From positions 89,614,895 through 89,678,894 of the forward strand of contig CM035226.1 of assembly GCA_020226215.1 (NCBI GenBank): DNA of 64,000 nucleotides. The letters run 5' to 3'. The position numbers and the translations under genes are program-made. This DNA comes from Sindora glabra. Taxonomy: Eukaryota > Streptophyta > Magnoliopsida > Fabales > Fabaceae. Under the pieces are notes generated by a model. It worked only from the letters and a program-made list of their open reading frames with translations. It had not been told where the DNA came from and made no database searches. Shown here one piece after another: positions 44,609 through 57,267 of the stretch. The stretch's first letter is position 1; the number at the start of each line of letters is the position of its first letter.

Positions 44609-47000
44609 TAATAACCTAAATAAAGTAAGAAAATTTAAAAAGGAAATTTGACTAGAAAATGCTCTAAATAGAAAATTGGTAAAGTAATCTGGCGAAATTT
44701 GGGTGAATCATAAATATAGTTTAGAAATATGTATAAATAGAATTTTTGTAGAAAATATATTAAACACTATTACGGATCAAAATCTAATTAAAAGACCTAA
44801 TATTAAGTTTGGAAAAATTGTATAAAGGTCCTATAGGAAAATAGGGCTCGGGAAAGCCAAAAACCTAAAGATTTAAGCCCAAAATTAAAATAAATCAACT
44901 TGATTCATCTAAGTTGATTTCATTCAATTTTTTAGGCCTAATTCTGACCTTAGAAGTAAAAAAAAAGAAAGGCCTAAGCAAAGCTAAAACTTATGGAAGA
45001 AGCCACTAGTAATTACATGAATAAGTAAAAAGTTAGGGATATTTATTAAAGTTTACTTCTAGATAGTATATTTGGCCAAATTTAAGTGATTATAAGAAGA
45101 TAAAATTCTAATTTCCATCTTTAAAATGTTGTACACCATGTGCCAATTTATCTTTAAATTTTTACAAAAAAATATAAAAAGAAGTAACTTATAAAGGACA
45201 CTTTTGATTAGGGCTTTATTTAAGGCATTTAAGGTCATTTTAATAAAAAAAATTCTACTCTCTCGTGAGCTCAAAACTATGGCACTATATGGTTTTCTAG
45301 TAGGGTTTTCAAGCTTCTAACAATTTCTAAGAAGTTTTCCAAGTGATTCTATCAAGTTTCTTGCAATGTAACCTAGGTTTCCCTTTATCTCCTTTAAGTT
45401 TTTACTGAAATTTTCTCTTCAGGGCTCTTAAAATTTAATTTATTTTACTAAAGTTGCTGTTTCAAGAGAGGTCTTTTAAAATGTTATAGAATTAAAAATT
45501 TGAGGTGAGTGATAACTATCCTTTGTTTCTTTAAGTTTTCTAATGAAAAGTGAAGAATATGATGATGTATACTATTATAAATATTAAGTTAATTTGTAGT
45601 GATTTGTGATTTACTTTTGGCATTATGTAAATGTTGATAGGATGATATGATGTTGGAATTTTAGTTCTAAGATTAGTAAGGAAGGATCCACTAAGTTTTC
45701 TTAAGAGATGACAGTAGGGTTATGTTGAGTTTGGTAACAAAACTTTCAAGGGAGGATAATAGCATATTTTTTGGTACTTTTTGGAATATAGGGTTAGGAA
45801 TCGCTAAAATTTTAATTTTTGATAATTTAATGCTACAAATAGTGTTAAGATAGGTGTATAAAGAATTAGGAATTTTTAGAGAATTTTAGATATATGAAAA
45901 GTGAATTTTTATGGATTTTAGTTACAAGAGTTCAAAACAGAATTATGAGATTTATATTTTAAAGTTTGGTGCTATTGTACAATAATTTGATTAATAAAAT
46001 TTAAATCAATTGATATTCTTTGGCTATTAGTATGTTAGTAAGCTTATATAAAAATTTGATAGTAAGTGGAATTGATTTGGATGTCAAGAAGGCTTCTTTA
46101 CTACAACAACTCCATAATTGTCCAATTTTGACAACCTTGTGTATTTGGTTTTGTATAAACAGCACCAATAGGACAGTTTTTTGGAATAATTGAAATTTTC
46201 CATTATCTAATATACTAAGGATATTGTATAAAAATTTGGTAATGATCGGAATTGGTTTGAATATTAAAAAAAGGCTTTTATTGTAACTACTTATATGTTG
46301 CCCTATTTTGAAATTTATGTTTGTGATATTGTGTGAATAGCACCCATGAATGAGAAAGGTATAAAATAATTAATGTTTAATGAATACTAATACCTTAGAA
46401 ACATTAGATAAAATTTTGGTAAAAATTTGAATTAATTTAGAAGTCTCAAAGGCACTAAATCGTAGGAGTATTCATATTACCCAAGAAGCTAAATATTTGA
46501 TATTTCTTGTTGAGAAATATTGTAAGGAATTAAAGTTTATGATATAGTAGATAATGTTTGAACTATAATAGATAGCTATTCAAGAAAGCTAAGTGTTCTC
46601 ACTATGTTAAATAGAAAGGTTATATATCAACCTTGGACATAATGATATGTGATGATGAAAGTTGATTACATGACAATGAAAAATTCTATTAATAAAACTC
46701 TTATGGTATAGTTGCTATTTTTACCATACCTAATCAAATCAATGATTGATGCTTTTGGCATCTTATCATTTCTCATCATGAATATGATTTATGGAGGGAG
46801 ATATATACCCTTTGTAGAGAAGGAGAGGCTTGGTAAGCATTGAAGGAATAATGTTGGTGGCTTTATACTTATAGTAGAAAAGGGATAAGGTGAGGTCGAA
46901 GATATAAATTGAAACTCGTATACTAACTATAACCATTCTTTTTATTAAACTTTATAAATATTATACATAAGAGCTATAATAAGTATATAAGAGCTTTACT
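44609..47000 (+). repeat. Possible gypsy (chromovirus-type) LTR
   Basis: It starts TGTAATAACC, close to the TGTAATACCC start of many plant gypsy LTRs. It continues with 'aaaggtcctataggaaaat' and 'gggctcgggaaagcc' phrases of the same type, and later with three diverged ~180-bp repeats. No second LTR, primer site or coding region was found, so the right end is arbitrary and the call is tentative. Confidence 0.35.
46025..46570 (+). repeat. Three diverged ~180-bp tandem repeats
   Basis: Successive blocks begin near 46025, 46204 and 46385. Each has 'tataaaaatttg.ta' followed by 'gaatt.atttg..t..aaa.gc' and a variable tail. They are strongly diverged from one another. Confidence 0.5.
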
Positions 47001-49480
47001 CAATTATTACACACTGTTATATATCTAATATTTTATGACGAAAACTCTTTAAATAAAGAGAAGAGTAGTCATTCATTAAGTATTTCAATACTCACATTCT
47101 TTCTATTATATTTAATTTACAAATATAAAACAACGATCCTATAACAACGATTGACACCTATGCAAGAACTTTCCTTTCACCATAAGGAACATTCCAAATA
47201 ATATTTTGCTATGGATTTCAAATGTTTGCACCTTAAGTAGATTACACTGTAAAGCTTATAAAGATAAATTCTTAGCTTAACCTTTTCCTAGCCAATCCCA
47301 CTCAATGATCCCATTCACTGAAAAGCATAGCTAGTAATTTTAGTTTGAACAATATGCCAACTTCTTTATCTTCCTTATCCATGGAATCAAATCTTGAAAT
47401 AGACAGTGAATGGAAATAGATTGGTCTTACTTAGGGGTTCTACCTTCTGATAGTAGTTGTGTACAAATTTATGTTTTCAAAAAATTTACACTTTTGCATA
47501 AATAACTTTTAGTATATGTAAATTATGTTTTGAACTTTCTTATGCATGTGCTATAAATGCTTATTTATTCTCTTAGTAGAGTTAAGAAAGTAAATGGGTT
47601 AAAAGTGTCTTAAAAGCTTATTAGGATATTTGGTTAATATACTAATATTAGTCAAGTATCTTTGTGTCAATCAAGATATCTTAGAATTGGGTTGTGATAG
47701 TATAATTATGAAGATTATAGTTTAAAAATTCTTAACCTTCTTTAGAATTAGGTTCCTAATGGAATTGAGAAGCTAAGATAAAGACATAAAGGTGCTAAAT
47801 GATAAAACTTAGTAGCCAAGATAGGGTGAAATGGTTTTAAAAAATAATTCTTGCAAATTTTTTGTATTAAAAATTTATGGAACACCTTGGAAATGCGAGA
47901 GAAATTTCTTTAAATTTTGGTGAATATTGTTTCAAAAATATAAATTATGTCATTAAGATATGCAAAAGCTTAAGTGTATTTCTTTCAAATCATAAGAAGA
48001 GTTTTTTTAAGAAAAATAGTTATGAAAAATTATATGAATGCTTTTCTTGAAAATATGAATAAATGAAATATTTGAAATAACTACAAATAAAGGAGTAATT
48101 AAGAAAAATGAATAGTAAGAATTTTTATAAAAGTTCGATGATTTAAAAGAAATGCTTTTTGAGTATACTCCTCTCTTCTCAAATTGCTAAGTATCACTCA
48201 AGTTGTTCATTAATTTCTTATCAAATTATAACACTTAGATTTATAAGCTTCACCTAATCTTTACTATGATTTCTAACATCTACCTAACTTTTCAAGATAT
48301 ACCTAATCTTTACTTGGATTTCAATCTCTAACTTTATAAGATCCTCCTAGTCTCATCTAAGATTTCATAAATAAAAGAAGAGATTTTTCTCACAATCTTA
48401 CTAAGAAATTTTATAAGTATTCACTAAATAACACTCAAATATTAGGTGTGAAGGTTTTAGCTCAAGAGAGGAATAAGAAAACTTGGATTTTGAGAAGATA
48501 AAAGCAAGAGAGTATTTGTAAGTTGTAGTACAATTACTTGGTGTGTTGTCCTTAATGAAATATAGCCTATTTATAGAGAAAATTTAATGGACATAACTTG
48601 GCCTCCAAGTAAACTTCTTTTGCAAGCTTTCTCATTTACTTTGGCTCTAAATAAAAATTTGAATTATCTTGCTTAACAAGCTTCCTTTTTGATCCATGTG
48701 CTTTACAATAAGAGATAAAAGCGAACTGCTTTTCACCTAACCTTTAAATTTTGCTCGAGATAGCAAGTAGGTTGCCATATTGTAAGTGGAATTTGGCCTT
48801 GAAATTTAGTCCAACTATCTAATACTCTACATACACTATATTTAACTATTTTCTAGTTGTAAAATGGTACAACAACTTCATATTTTAATTTATTTTAAAT
48901 TTATTACATGTTGAAGCAAATTTGAATTTGAAATTCTCTCTTCTTTTTGAAATTCCCTCTCTTTATAAATCAAAGATTCAAAATGACTCTTGAATATTAA
49001 CTATTAAATTTTATCATATAACCTATGAAATATGATTTAGAATTCATAGCTAATAAAAATATTTCTTAGAAAGCAAGTTTGGCATTTTCAAAATAAAAAC
49101 AAATGATAATTCTATTCATAAAGTAGTGTGATATTTGTTACATGGAAAATAGACTTTATAAGGAAACTTGGGCTTTGTATTTGAATGTGTGATGGCCTAA
49201 AAAATCATTTGAAATACCTAATGGGCTTATATTTAGTAATCTAATAAATTTATGCCCAAATTAATTGGATTTAGTAAAGAAAATAAATAAGAGAAAATTC
49301 TAACTTAATAAAATAATGGTCCAAAGCACAATTTTAATTGAAATTAAATTATCATTTGGTTCCTCATTCTTCTTTTTTTTTATAATGACAAACCTTGCAA
49401 AGTCTTTTGTATTTGAAAAAAATATTAACGTAAGAAGAGTTAGCAAGAAAAGGTATCAAAGTTTGTATATAAACCTAGAA
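47001..49480. other. AT-rich sequence, mostly unrecognised
   Basis: No domain, RNA gene or complete repeat recognised. A TATA-like CTATAAATAGGC on the minus strand at about 48565-48576 with C/A-rich sequence downstream resembles an LTR promoter, but nothing around it confirms that. A 63-codon frame at 49316-49507 is not supported. Confidence 0.4.
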
Positions 49481-50600
49481 TCATTCAATAAATATCAAGA
49501 CAACTAAGGTATGGATGAGATGTTAGAGCAAAAGTTAAAAGAATTAATTTAGATAAGAATTTCCTTTTGTTCAACATATGAATCCTTCCCTTAAAAATTT
49601 GCTTTGTTAAAAACTTTTGTATTTGGTTTCCTCCCCTTTTATCATTAACCAAAAACTTGGAAAACATAAAGCCTAAAATAGAAAGGAATATAAATAGAAA
49701 GGGACAAAAAGAGAGAAACCATAATAGAGGAATATAATAGATAAAAATTAGGGAGCAAAAAATAAAATCCAGCAAAAAATAACACAAGATAGAAAGGTTA
49801 AAGCAAAAATAGATAGGACAAAACATAGTAATGGAACATAAGAAATAGTATTAGAGCAGATAAAAAAGAATTAAATCAAAACATATTAGAGAGAAGATAA
49901 ATTAATTTAAAATGGTGAGGTGATTATTAATGGTAATGAAAATTAGACTTAAAAAGAAAAGAAAACCTAAGAAGTTTGGGTATCAAGAGTCAAATCATAA
50001 AAATGGAGGTATAAGATAAAAGGAAAAACATGAAAAAAAATTACAATTGAAGTAGCTTAAATTAGAAAGCAAAAAAAAGTAGAGTAGCAGTGAAGAAACC
50101 CATAAGAAAATTGTAATATAAGAAATAATAATAAAGTGTAAGTGAGAAGATGCAATCAAAGTATCAAAAGTAAATCATACAAGAAATAATAGGAACATCA
50201 CGAGTAATCATACAAGAAATAATAGGAACATCATGAGTAACTAATAGCAAAAAGACAAAAAAAATAATAGATAACATAAATGATAGTAAGCAATCTAGAA
50301 AAGGATATGGGTAAAGAAATAGTGACAGAGTAGAAAAAATAAAAATAGAATAAGAAATATGTAATAGTGAAAACATAACAAATAATAATAGAAGTAATAG
50401 AAATAAACAAAAGATAGAGAAGGAAAAGAAATCAGTAATAAGATAAAAAAATTACCATATTAATATCCCAAAATAATTAAGTAGCATAAAAATGAGAAAG
50501 TTTAAACTAAAACTGCTAGCAAAAAAGAAACTATCTTAGTAGTTGTATATGCAACATGAAACACTTATGCATATGTCTAGAACCTTTTATAATATAGCAA
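49481..50600. other. Purine-rich low-complexity stretch
   Basis: A- and G-rich on the + strand with recurring 'aagaaatagta', 'agaaa.aataga' and 'aacataa' phrases. On the minus strand it resembles the T-rich 'tttctatttttg' and 'ttactgtttctg' stretch before the 3' LTR of the gypsy element (59085-59400). It includes a 33-bp two-copy repeat (50173-50238). Long minus-strand frames (49485-49826, 50164-50376) reflect the base composition. Confidence 0.45.
50173..50238. repeat. 33-bp two-copy tandem repeat
   Basis: aatcatacaagaaataatag followed by gaacatcacgagt, repeated once with one base change. Confidence 0.8.
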
Positions 50601-50639
50601 GTTAAACTATCTAAGGCTTGAAAGACTTGGCTGAGAAAG

Positions 50640-52650
50640 CAATAACTATAGAATGATGACCATTTGGCCTTTGACCTCTTAAAACTTAGTGTTAACTTTA
50701 TGAATTAGCTTAAAAACATCATCTTCAAGCTTTATAATACAAGCTTTAGAAGTTGGTGGAGTGAAATAGGGGCTAGTTTCATTTAGCAAAGGTAACAAAG
50801 ATGGAATAATTGGATTTGGCAAGGAAGCTTCATACACCATAGGATTGGTAAAGAAAACAGATGGATAAAAGGTGGTGTGGTTAGAAGATAGATGATTAAG
50901 TAAAATTATAGGTGGATTGGTGGTTGCTAGTGTAAGGATAGTTATAAGGTCTATTGCTAGAGTGTCATTAGGATTATAAAAAAAAGTAAAGGAGGGTTGG
51001 ATGATTTGCTTTGCCCAAATTGTCCATTCTTGAGATTCATTATTCTAAGTTATAAAGAACTTAGTAGTGGTAGGACACAAAATACATTAGATATGTGCTG
51101 GAGGATTTCCTATTTTCTTGAAATATAACTCAAGTAGGTTAAGAATTAAATAAGGATCATTAAGAGATGGTGGGATTATTAATGTTAAGCAGTTATAACA
51201 TAGTTGTAGGGGTGTAAATCTTAAAGAGCTTTGAGGATAGTTACTACTGGCATTAGACTCATGAATTTATTCCTTTTACTTATTTGATCTTTCCACTTCA
51301 ACATTCTTAATGATTGTCATTTGTTGAGGCTCCTTATTATCTTTTGTTAATGATACATCTATATTAACCTCTATATGGAAAGATTCTTCTAAGGGATTTT
51401 CTTCAATCACTAGTTCATATCCTTCATGGATTTCATCCTTTTATTGTTCTTTTTCTTCTTCCTTCTTTTCTATCTTAGCTTATTGTTCTTCTTCCTTCTC
51501 ATTTTCCTTTTTCTATTACTCCTCTAATTTTCTTAGGTTTCTTCTAACTCATTCTTCTTTCTCCTTACTTCTTCTAATTCTTCTTTAATAATCCTTTAGG
51601 TTTTTTCTAGATCCAAATTTTCCATTTTATTTCATCACTTTCTTTTTTAGCTTTAATTTCCTCATTAGTTTCCTTAGAAGATGAGCTTTTTGAGTGTAAC
51701 TCAATGACTTCCTTTTACTTAGGGTTTCTTATTCTAGTTTGGTAATAATTCAGTTTGCCACCAACCTCCATCATATGATGAAAACTTCTTCTTTCACTCT
51801 TTTTCTTCTAAAGTTTTCCATTATAGCTTCCTATTTGCATCTTTTTAAGAGCTTTTATAACTTCTTTCATTTCTCTAGCCACTTTTTCTCTTCGACTTTT
51901 TTCTATTTTTCTTTTTCCTTTTATTTTCTCTTTAGTCTTATCATTTTTATTTCTTTCTTTATTCTTTTCCTTTTTTTTTATATTTACTTCTCTAATAGCA
52001 AACACCATAATAAGGCCATGTTGTTCCTTATTGATTTCTTCTCTTCCTTCTAACTTACTCTCATTTTCTTCCTCCTCCACTTTATTCCTTTTTCGTTCTC
52101 CATTCTTTTTAGAAAATCTTGCATTGCTTTATTTCTCCTTATACTAGGAATCTTAACAGTATAATTTTTTGGATTAATCATCTTAATACTCATGTTAGTG
52201 TTTTTAACTAACTATCATTTATTATATTACCCCCAATAATACCTTGTCATTTGTCTTAGGATATAGTAACTCCAAAATGCCTAAGAATTTTAATAATTAT
52301 CATATCATATCTGATATAAGCATAATATATGATTTGTTTAATTACTAAAAATCTTAAATTGATTTTATATTTGGTTTCCATGACTCATAATAGAATTATT
52401 TCAAAATCACTAACATTACTCATTAATCTACCTTTTGGATAGATAATCTTATAAATATAGTAATAGAATACCTTACAATTCATGTTAAATCCATTGTCAT
52501 CCTTGGTCATCTTGCTTAGATTTACATGAAAACCTTTATTTGGAGTGGCTATCAGTTAGTTCATTAAAGCCACATTCACTTTGTGTTTTGCTCCATTGAT
52601 GTAAATTAACAACCCATTATCATTCTTGGGTGACTCCAGACTTGTGTAGA
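50640..52650 (-). pseudogene. Degenerate minus-strand ORF, probably an extra retroelement gene
   Basis: The minus-strand translation from 52620 downward keeps the pattern of a plant transposon-associated protein. A K.FYYYI..KI.YPKGRLMS stretch is followed by a VSDFEI.LL block, then long hydrophobic and basic helices and IIIKILRHFGV (about 52500-52230). Further down it becomes highly charged; the longest open part is 52080-51808 (90 codons, Glu/Lys-rich). Stops interrupt it. Because an LTR-like start in + orientation lies immediately right (52655), this would be antisense to its element. The family assignment is from memory and weak. Confidence 0.35.
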
Positions 52651-52654
52651 ATAG

Positions 52655-52912
52655 TGATGTGTAAGATTTTATTTATACTATTTCCTCCTATTTCATGCTT
52701 TTTAATGTGTTACATATGTTCAATTTTATACAATTGAATTTGTTATGTAATTTGAGATTGGTTTTATAATGTTTTGAATTTATTCGATTAATGCTAGATT
52801 TTTACATTATTTTAGGTTTTTAACTATATCTTGAGTTCTATATGTTAGATTAAGGTGATACTTATATCGTTTAAAAGTTTAAAGAAAGCTTCACAATTTT
52901 TATATTTTGGTC
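52655..52912 (+). repeat. Gypsy LTR start, interrupted by a copia LTR
   Basis: It begins TGATGTGTAAGATTTTATT, much like the gypsy LTR starts at 53361 and 60647. It contains 'actatatcttgagttctata' and 'cacaatttttatattttgg', parallel to 'cataacttgagcttcggatg' and 'acaattttcatgttgac' in those LTRs. It ends where the copia LTR begins. Confidence 0.5.
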
Positions 52913-53360
52913 TGTTAATATGTATCTTAGGAGTTAATCATAAAGATAATTATAATAATGTACAATATATTATATTTTATTTCAGGCAATGTAATTATTA
53001 TATTATATTTTTATTTTTTTATATATTTGTGCAATTTATAACTTACTATAATAATTTTCCCTGGAATATTTTTACTATTCCTAAAATGGCCCTAGTCAAG
53101 CATTATTGCAAAAAGGATAGTAATAATATATCGAGACTAGCATGTATAGTGACTGATAATTATGAATTATGGATATATGATATCCAATCAATACATGAGT
53201 ACAATATTAGTGAACAGATGTACTGGACTGGCCCACAATGAGAAAACTATATGGATTGTCATATGTCATTAGTTATTCTCATGTGACCATAATGTACGTA
53301 CTCCTTTGACCTGAAATCATTACGATTTCTTATATGAGGAGTCACACACTTTGATGTCGT

Positions 53361-54958
53361 TGATGTGAAGAGTATTTTATTAATATTTTCCCTTATATTT
53401 AGGTCCCTTAGGAGGTGATGATACTTAATTGGATCAATTTTGCATTAATTTAAGACTAATTGTATTAATTTGGGCTTAACTAAATTTCAAGCTTAATGCT
53501 GGATTTTTGATGCTGTTTCAGTATTTTAGTCATAACTTGAGCTTCGGATGTCAAATTTAGAAAATCTATACACCGTTGAAAGCTAAGAAAGAGAGATACA
53601 ATTTTCATGTTGACCAGAAAACCCAATTCTGCCATCTTGGAGGCCAAAGATTAGCTTAAAGTCAAAGTAGAGTTGTTATCCAGGCCCAGACTTGACCTAG
53701 TTGCAATGATTAATTCATATCTTAAGCTCCAAGTGTCTAATTAATGCAAGGCCAAGTCCAATTACTCCCTGAAATCCGTATCTAAACATTCCTAAAGCCT
53801 TTTTGAAGAAACTAATTCATTTTGAAGGCTAAAGAAGATGGATTGAAGGCTTATTATTTCATCTCGGACTAGATTGAACTACTTGTAGTATTTTAGCTAT
53901 AACTTGAGTTAGGAATATCTGATTGGGCTAAAATTTTGTGGGTAGCTTCTTAAGATATTAGGCTACAATTTTGTAGTTTAGGTCCAGTCCTAATTATGTC
54001 TCTAGGGTTGTAAATAGATAGAAGGAAGAATCAGAACGTGAGAGGTTAGAGACAGACAATAATTTTCTATTTTTCTTAGGATTTTTCTCTCTAATGGAAG
54101 GCTAATTCTTTAAATTGATTCAAGGAAGTTTGAGGTTCTTTTTCTCTAGGATTATGAGATCTTGATTTGTATAGTGGTAACTGTAATTAATTTTTCTTTT
54201 TCCTCATCTATCTCTTCTGATTTGCATGATTTACTTGATTTGAATGTTGATTTGATATAATCTTTGTTCAATTCTGTAAGTTATGTTTTAATTTTGAATT
54301 GGTAGTAAATTTTAGTTGATTGATCAGAATTATTTGTGAGAGAACAAGAGATGAATGGATAATTTAAGATTCTAAATTAATTCATTTAATTTGATTGAAT
54401 TCTATTTTCAAATTGATTTTGATCTAATTTAGAAGTTATGATGATTGTCTAACTTAGTTAATCTTAATTAATCAAATCCTAGATGATTATCTAGCTTAGG
54501 ATTCATGAATTATTTTAAGGATTTTGAATAATTCAAGGCTGAATATCAATTGTAAAATCTAATTTATAGTGATTTATAATTAATTTTTAGAAGAAACCTT
54601 GAATTCCTTGGATTGGTTGTCTTTGTTCATTATTATTCTCAATTTCGTTGTTACTATTTTATTGCATTATTGATCTTTTGCTATTTTAAATTCAAATTCC
54701 TTAAATTCTGCATTCTATTCTTATTTTTGTTTCTGCACAGTATTCTATTCCATTACGTTATCAATCTAATTGCATTAGTTTTCTTTATTTTCATTGCATC
54801 AATAATTCAATAATTATGCATATATTATTGAAAATACATTTAGGAAGGATAAAATCAAGGGATCGCTAGGGGTATGACCTGGTTGTGCTACTATATTGTG
54901 TTATTATTTTCGCAACTAGTTTTAAATCTAATTTTGGTGCATTACGGCATGCATGTCA
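53361..54958 (+). repeat. 5' LTR of the gypsy element
   Basis: 1598 bp, TGATGTGAAG to GCATGCATGTCA. It aligns along its length with 60647-62249. Confidence 0.88.
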
Positions 54959-54964
54959 AAATTT

Positions 54965-54982
54965 TAGTGCAGTTGCCAGGGA
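54965..54982 (+). other. Primer binding site, degenerate tRNA-Asp type
   Basis: tagtgcagttgccaggga, six bases after the 5' LTR, resembles the TGGCGCCGTTGCCGGGG site used by Athila/Tat gypsy elements. The differences are mainly C-to-T and G-to-A type. Confidence 0.7.
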
Positions 54983-56461
54983 TCCTCTTGATTCTATCTT
55001 TTCACACATATTTTTAGCAATATATCACACCATTGCATCTACTATCAGTGCATCTGTCTTTGTGTTCTTTGATTTATGCATGTTTATATATCACACCATA
55101 TATTAGTTGCCTAAATTTTGCTTCTGCCCTCATCCATTGCATAATTCTCTGCATTATTGCATTTACTAGTTAACTTTTCCATTGCATTTGTTAAATCACT
55201 AATTTTGCATCTTGATTTCCATAATATTGCATTGCTGCATCATAAGCGTATTACAGTCATTCCTTTTGCATCAAATTCTACATTCTTCTTATCTATAGCA
55301 TACTTTGTGTTTTTCCCTTTCAAATTGATTTTAATCACATTCCAGCACTTCACCTCACTCATTTACACTATATACTAGTTGATTTTAAGCTTAGGAATTA
55401 GTCTTGGTTGAATTGTTAAACTACTTTCAATTTTTTGGTTTCCTTATTGCATTGTTCATTTGGTTATTTTTGTACTTTCCTTTGTTTCTTCTGCATTCCT
55501 CCTATTTTGATCATTCTACCATTGCATTCTATCCTTATTCAACATATTAAACTTCATCTTGCCTTTAGATTTATATGTCATAACCAATTTCATATCATTT
55601 CATTATGCATCACACGAGTTGTATGGACTGAAGTTATTTTTACCTAATTTTGTATTGTGGTTCATAACTCACATAGCTCTGCAATCTAACTTTTCATTTC
55701 ATTCTAACATCACATATACATCATATTCAAACATGTCATTGCATTTTACTACATTTTAAGTAGTACACATCATCATCTGAGTTGCACACCCCTTATTCCA
55801 CTGCCTCCCTAGTTTCATCTTGCATGATTTTGCATAATTCCATTTTAGATTGAGCTGAAATTTTGCATGGTACTAGATATAGTAGAATAGGAGTCCCACA
55901 CCAAATTTGGCAGCGTTTCATTACCATTTGGTCATTTTAACTTGCATTTTTCATTACTATTTGAACTATAACTCATAGGTTCTTTCAATTTTTTTGAAAA
56001 CGGCCTTTTTGTCCCATCCCTACACACACTATAGGTTGGACACCAAGCCTTAAATGCATCATTAAAGCCCTTTTGGTTAGTCATTTAGACCCTCTAAAAA
56101 AATTTTTGAAGAAAATTTTTAATGTTAGAATCACTTCAAACTTGGTGTCAAGGTAAAATCCACCCCTAGGATCAATAGTCATCAAGATATTTCTTGATGA
56201 GGCACCCTATTTTTTAGCCAAATTCCACAGTTTTCTATTTTTTTTTAATTTTTACAAATTTTTTATTATATTTTTGGGTTCCTCATAGTCAAATTAGTTA
56301 AATAGAGGTGGTTTGAAAAATTAAAAAAATGTTTAAATAGGTTAATTGAAGTTTATATGGTCAATTTTTGCATATGTGCATGCATTTAGTGTTTTGGTGT
56401 TTTAGTGCTTCTGTTTAGTGCTATTTCTATTTTCATTATTTTTACTGTTTAGTAATTGTGC
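54983..56461 (+). other. Long leader of the gypsy element
   Basis: About 1.5 kb, T-rich with many 'cattgca' and 'ttgcatt' phrases. Several hydrophobic frames of 66-73 codons occur by composition. I see no gene in it. Confidence 0.6.
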
Positions 56462-57267
56462 ATGACAAGAAGAAATCCTATTGAATTGTTTGATTTTGAT
56501 TTTGAGATTGATAGGACATTTCATTCACTTCGTAGGACCAAAAATATAGATACTTCTAACCCCCTTCTCATCTAGAAAACATCGCAAATAATAGGACATT
56601 AAAGGAATTAGCTGCCTTCGATGTCACATATCAACCTTTAGGCATCTAATATCTTGCCTTAGATGCTGATTTTGAATTAAAGTCTAGATTGATACACTTG
56701 CTTCCAAGATTTCATAGTTTTGCAGGTGAGGATCCACATAAACATCTCAAGGAGTTCCATGAAGTGTGCTCAACTATGAAGCCATAAGGCATCTCTGAGG
56801 ACCATATCAAGTTGAGAGCATTTCCTTTCTCCCTAGTTGATGCAGCCAAGGATTGGCTCTACTATCTTTAACCTAATTCTGTCACTTGTTAGAATGACAT
56901 GAAACAGCAATTTCTTGAAAAGTTTTTCCCTGCATCCAGAGCAACTGCCATTAGGAAGGAAATATGTGGCATTAGACAAATGAATAGAGAGACACTGCAT
57001 GAGTACTGGGAGTGATTCAAGAAGTTGTGTGCAAGCTGCCCTCACCATCAAATCAGTTAGCAGCTGCTAATCTAGTACTTTTATGAAGGATTGCTTCCAA
57101 TGGATAGGAGTATGATTGATGCAACAAGTGGAGGTCCTCAACTAGAAACAAATTCATCCTCTTAGCCCTCCTTTAAGGAATTGGTCAAGTAGATGGCAAC
57201 AAGTAACTTACAATTCCAACAAAGAGCAGAGGCCACCATGATAAATTTGCAAACACAGATAGGTTAA
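56462..57267 (+). pseudogene. Gypsy gag remnant
   Basis: ATG at 56462 starts MTRRNPIELFDFD. After a frame change the retrotransposon gag domain is clear: FHSFAGEDPHKHLKEFHEVC, then LRAFPFSL.DAAKDWLYYL, FLEKFFPASRA, and YFYEGLLP.DRSMIDA. Eight in-frame stops lie at 56785, 56869, 56890, 57013, 57073, 57163, 57190 and 57265, each one transition away from a sense codon (CAA, CAG, CGA or TGG). The frame continues into the protease ORF. Confidence 0.88.

Noticed and set aside
48565..48576. Minus-strand TATA box CTATAAATAGGC as a gene promoter
   Set aside because: There is no coding region or LTR boundary nearby to go with it, and such motifs are frequent in AT-rich DNA.
51739..52053. A membrane protein on the + strand (104 codons, Phe/Ser-rich)
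   Set aside because: It is the antisense of an A/G-rich stretch whose minus-strand reading is charged and more protein-like; composition alone gives the hydrophobic frame.
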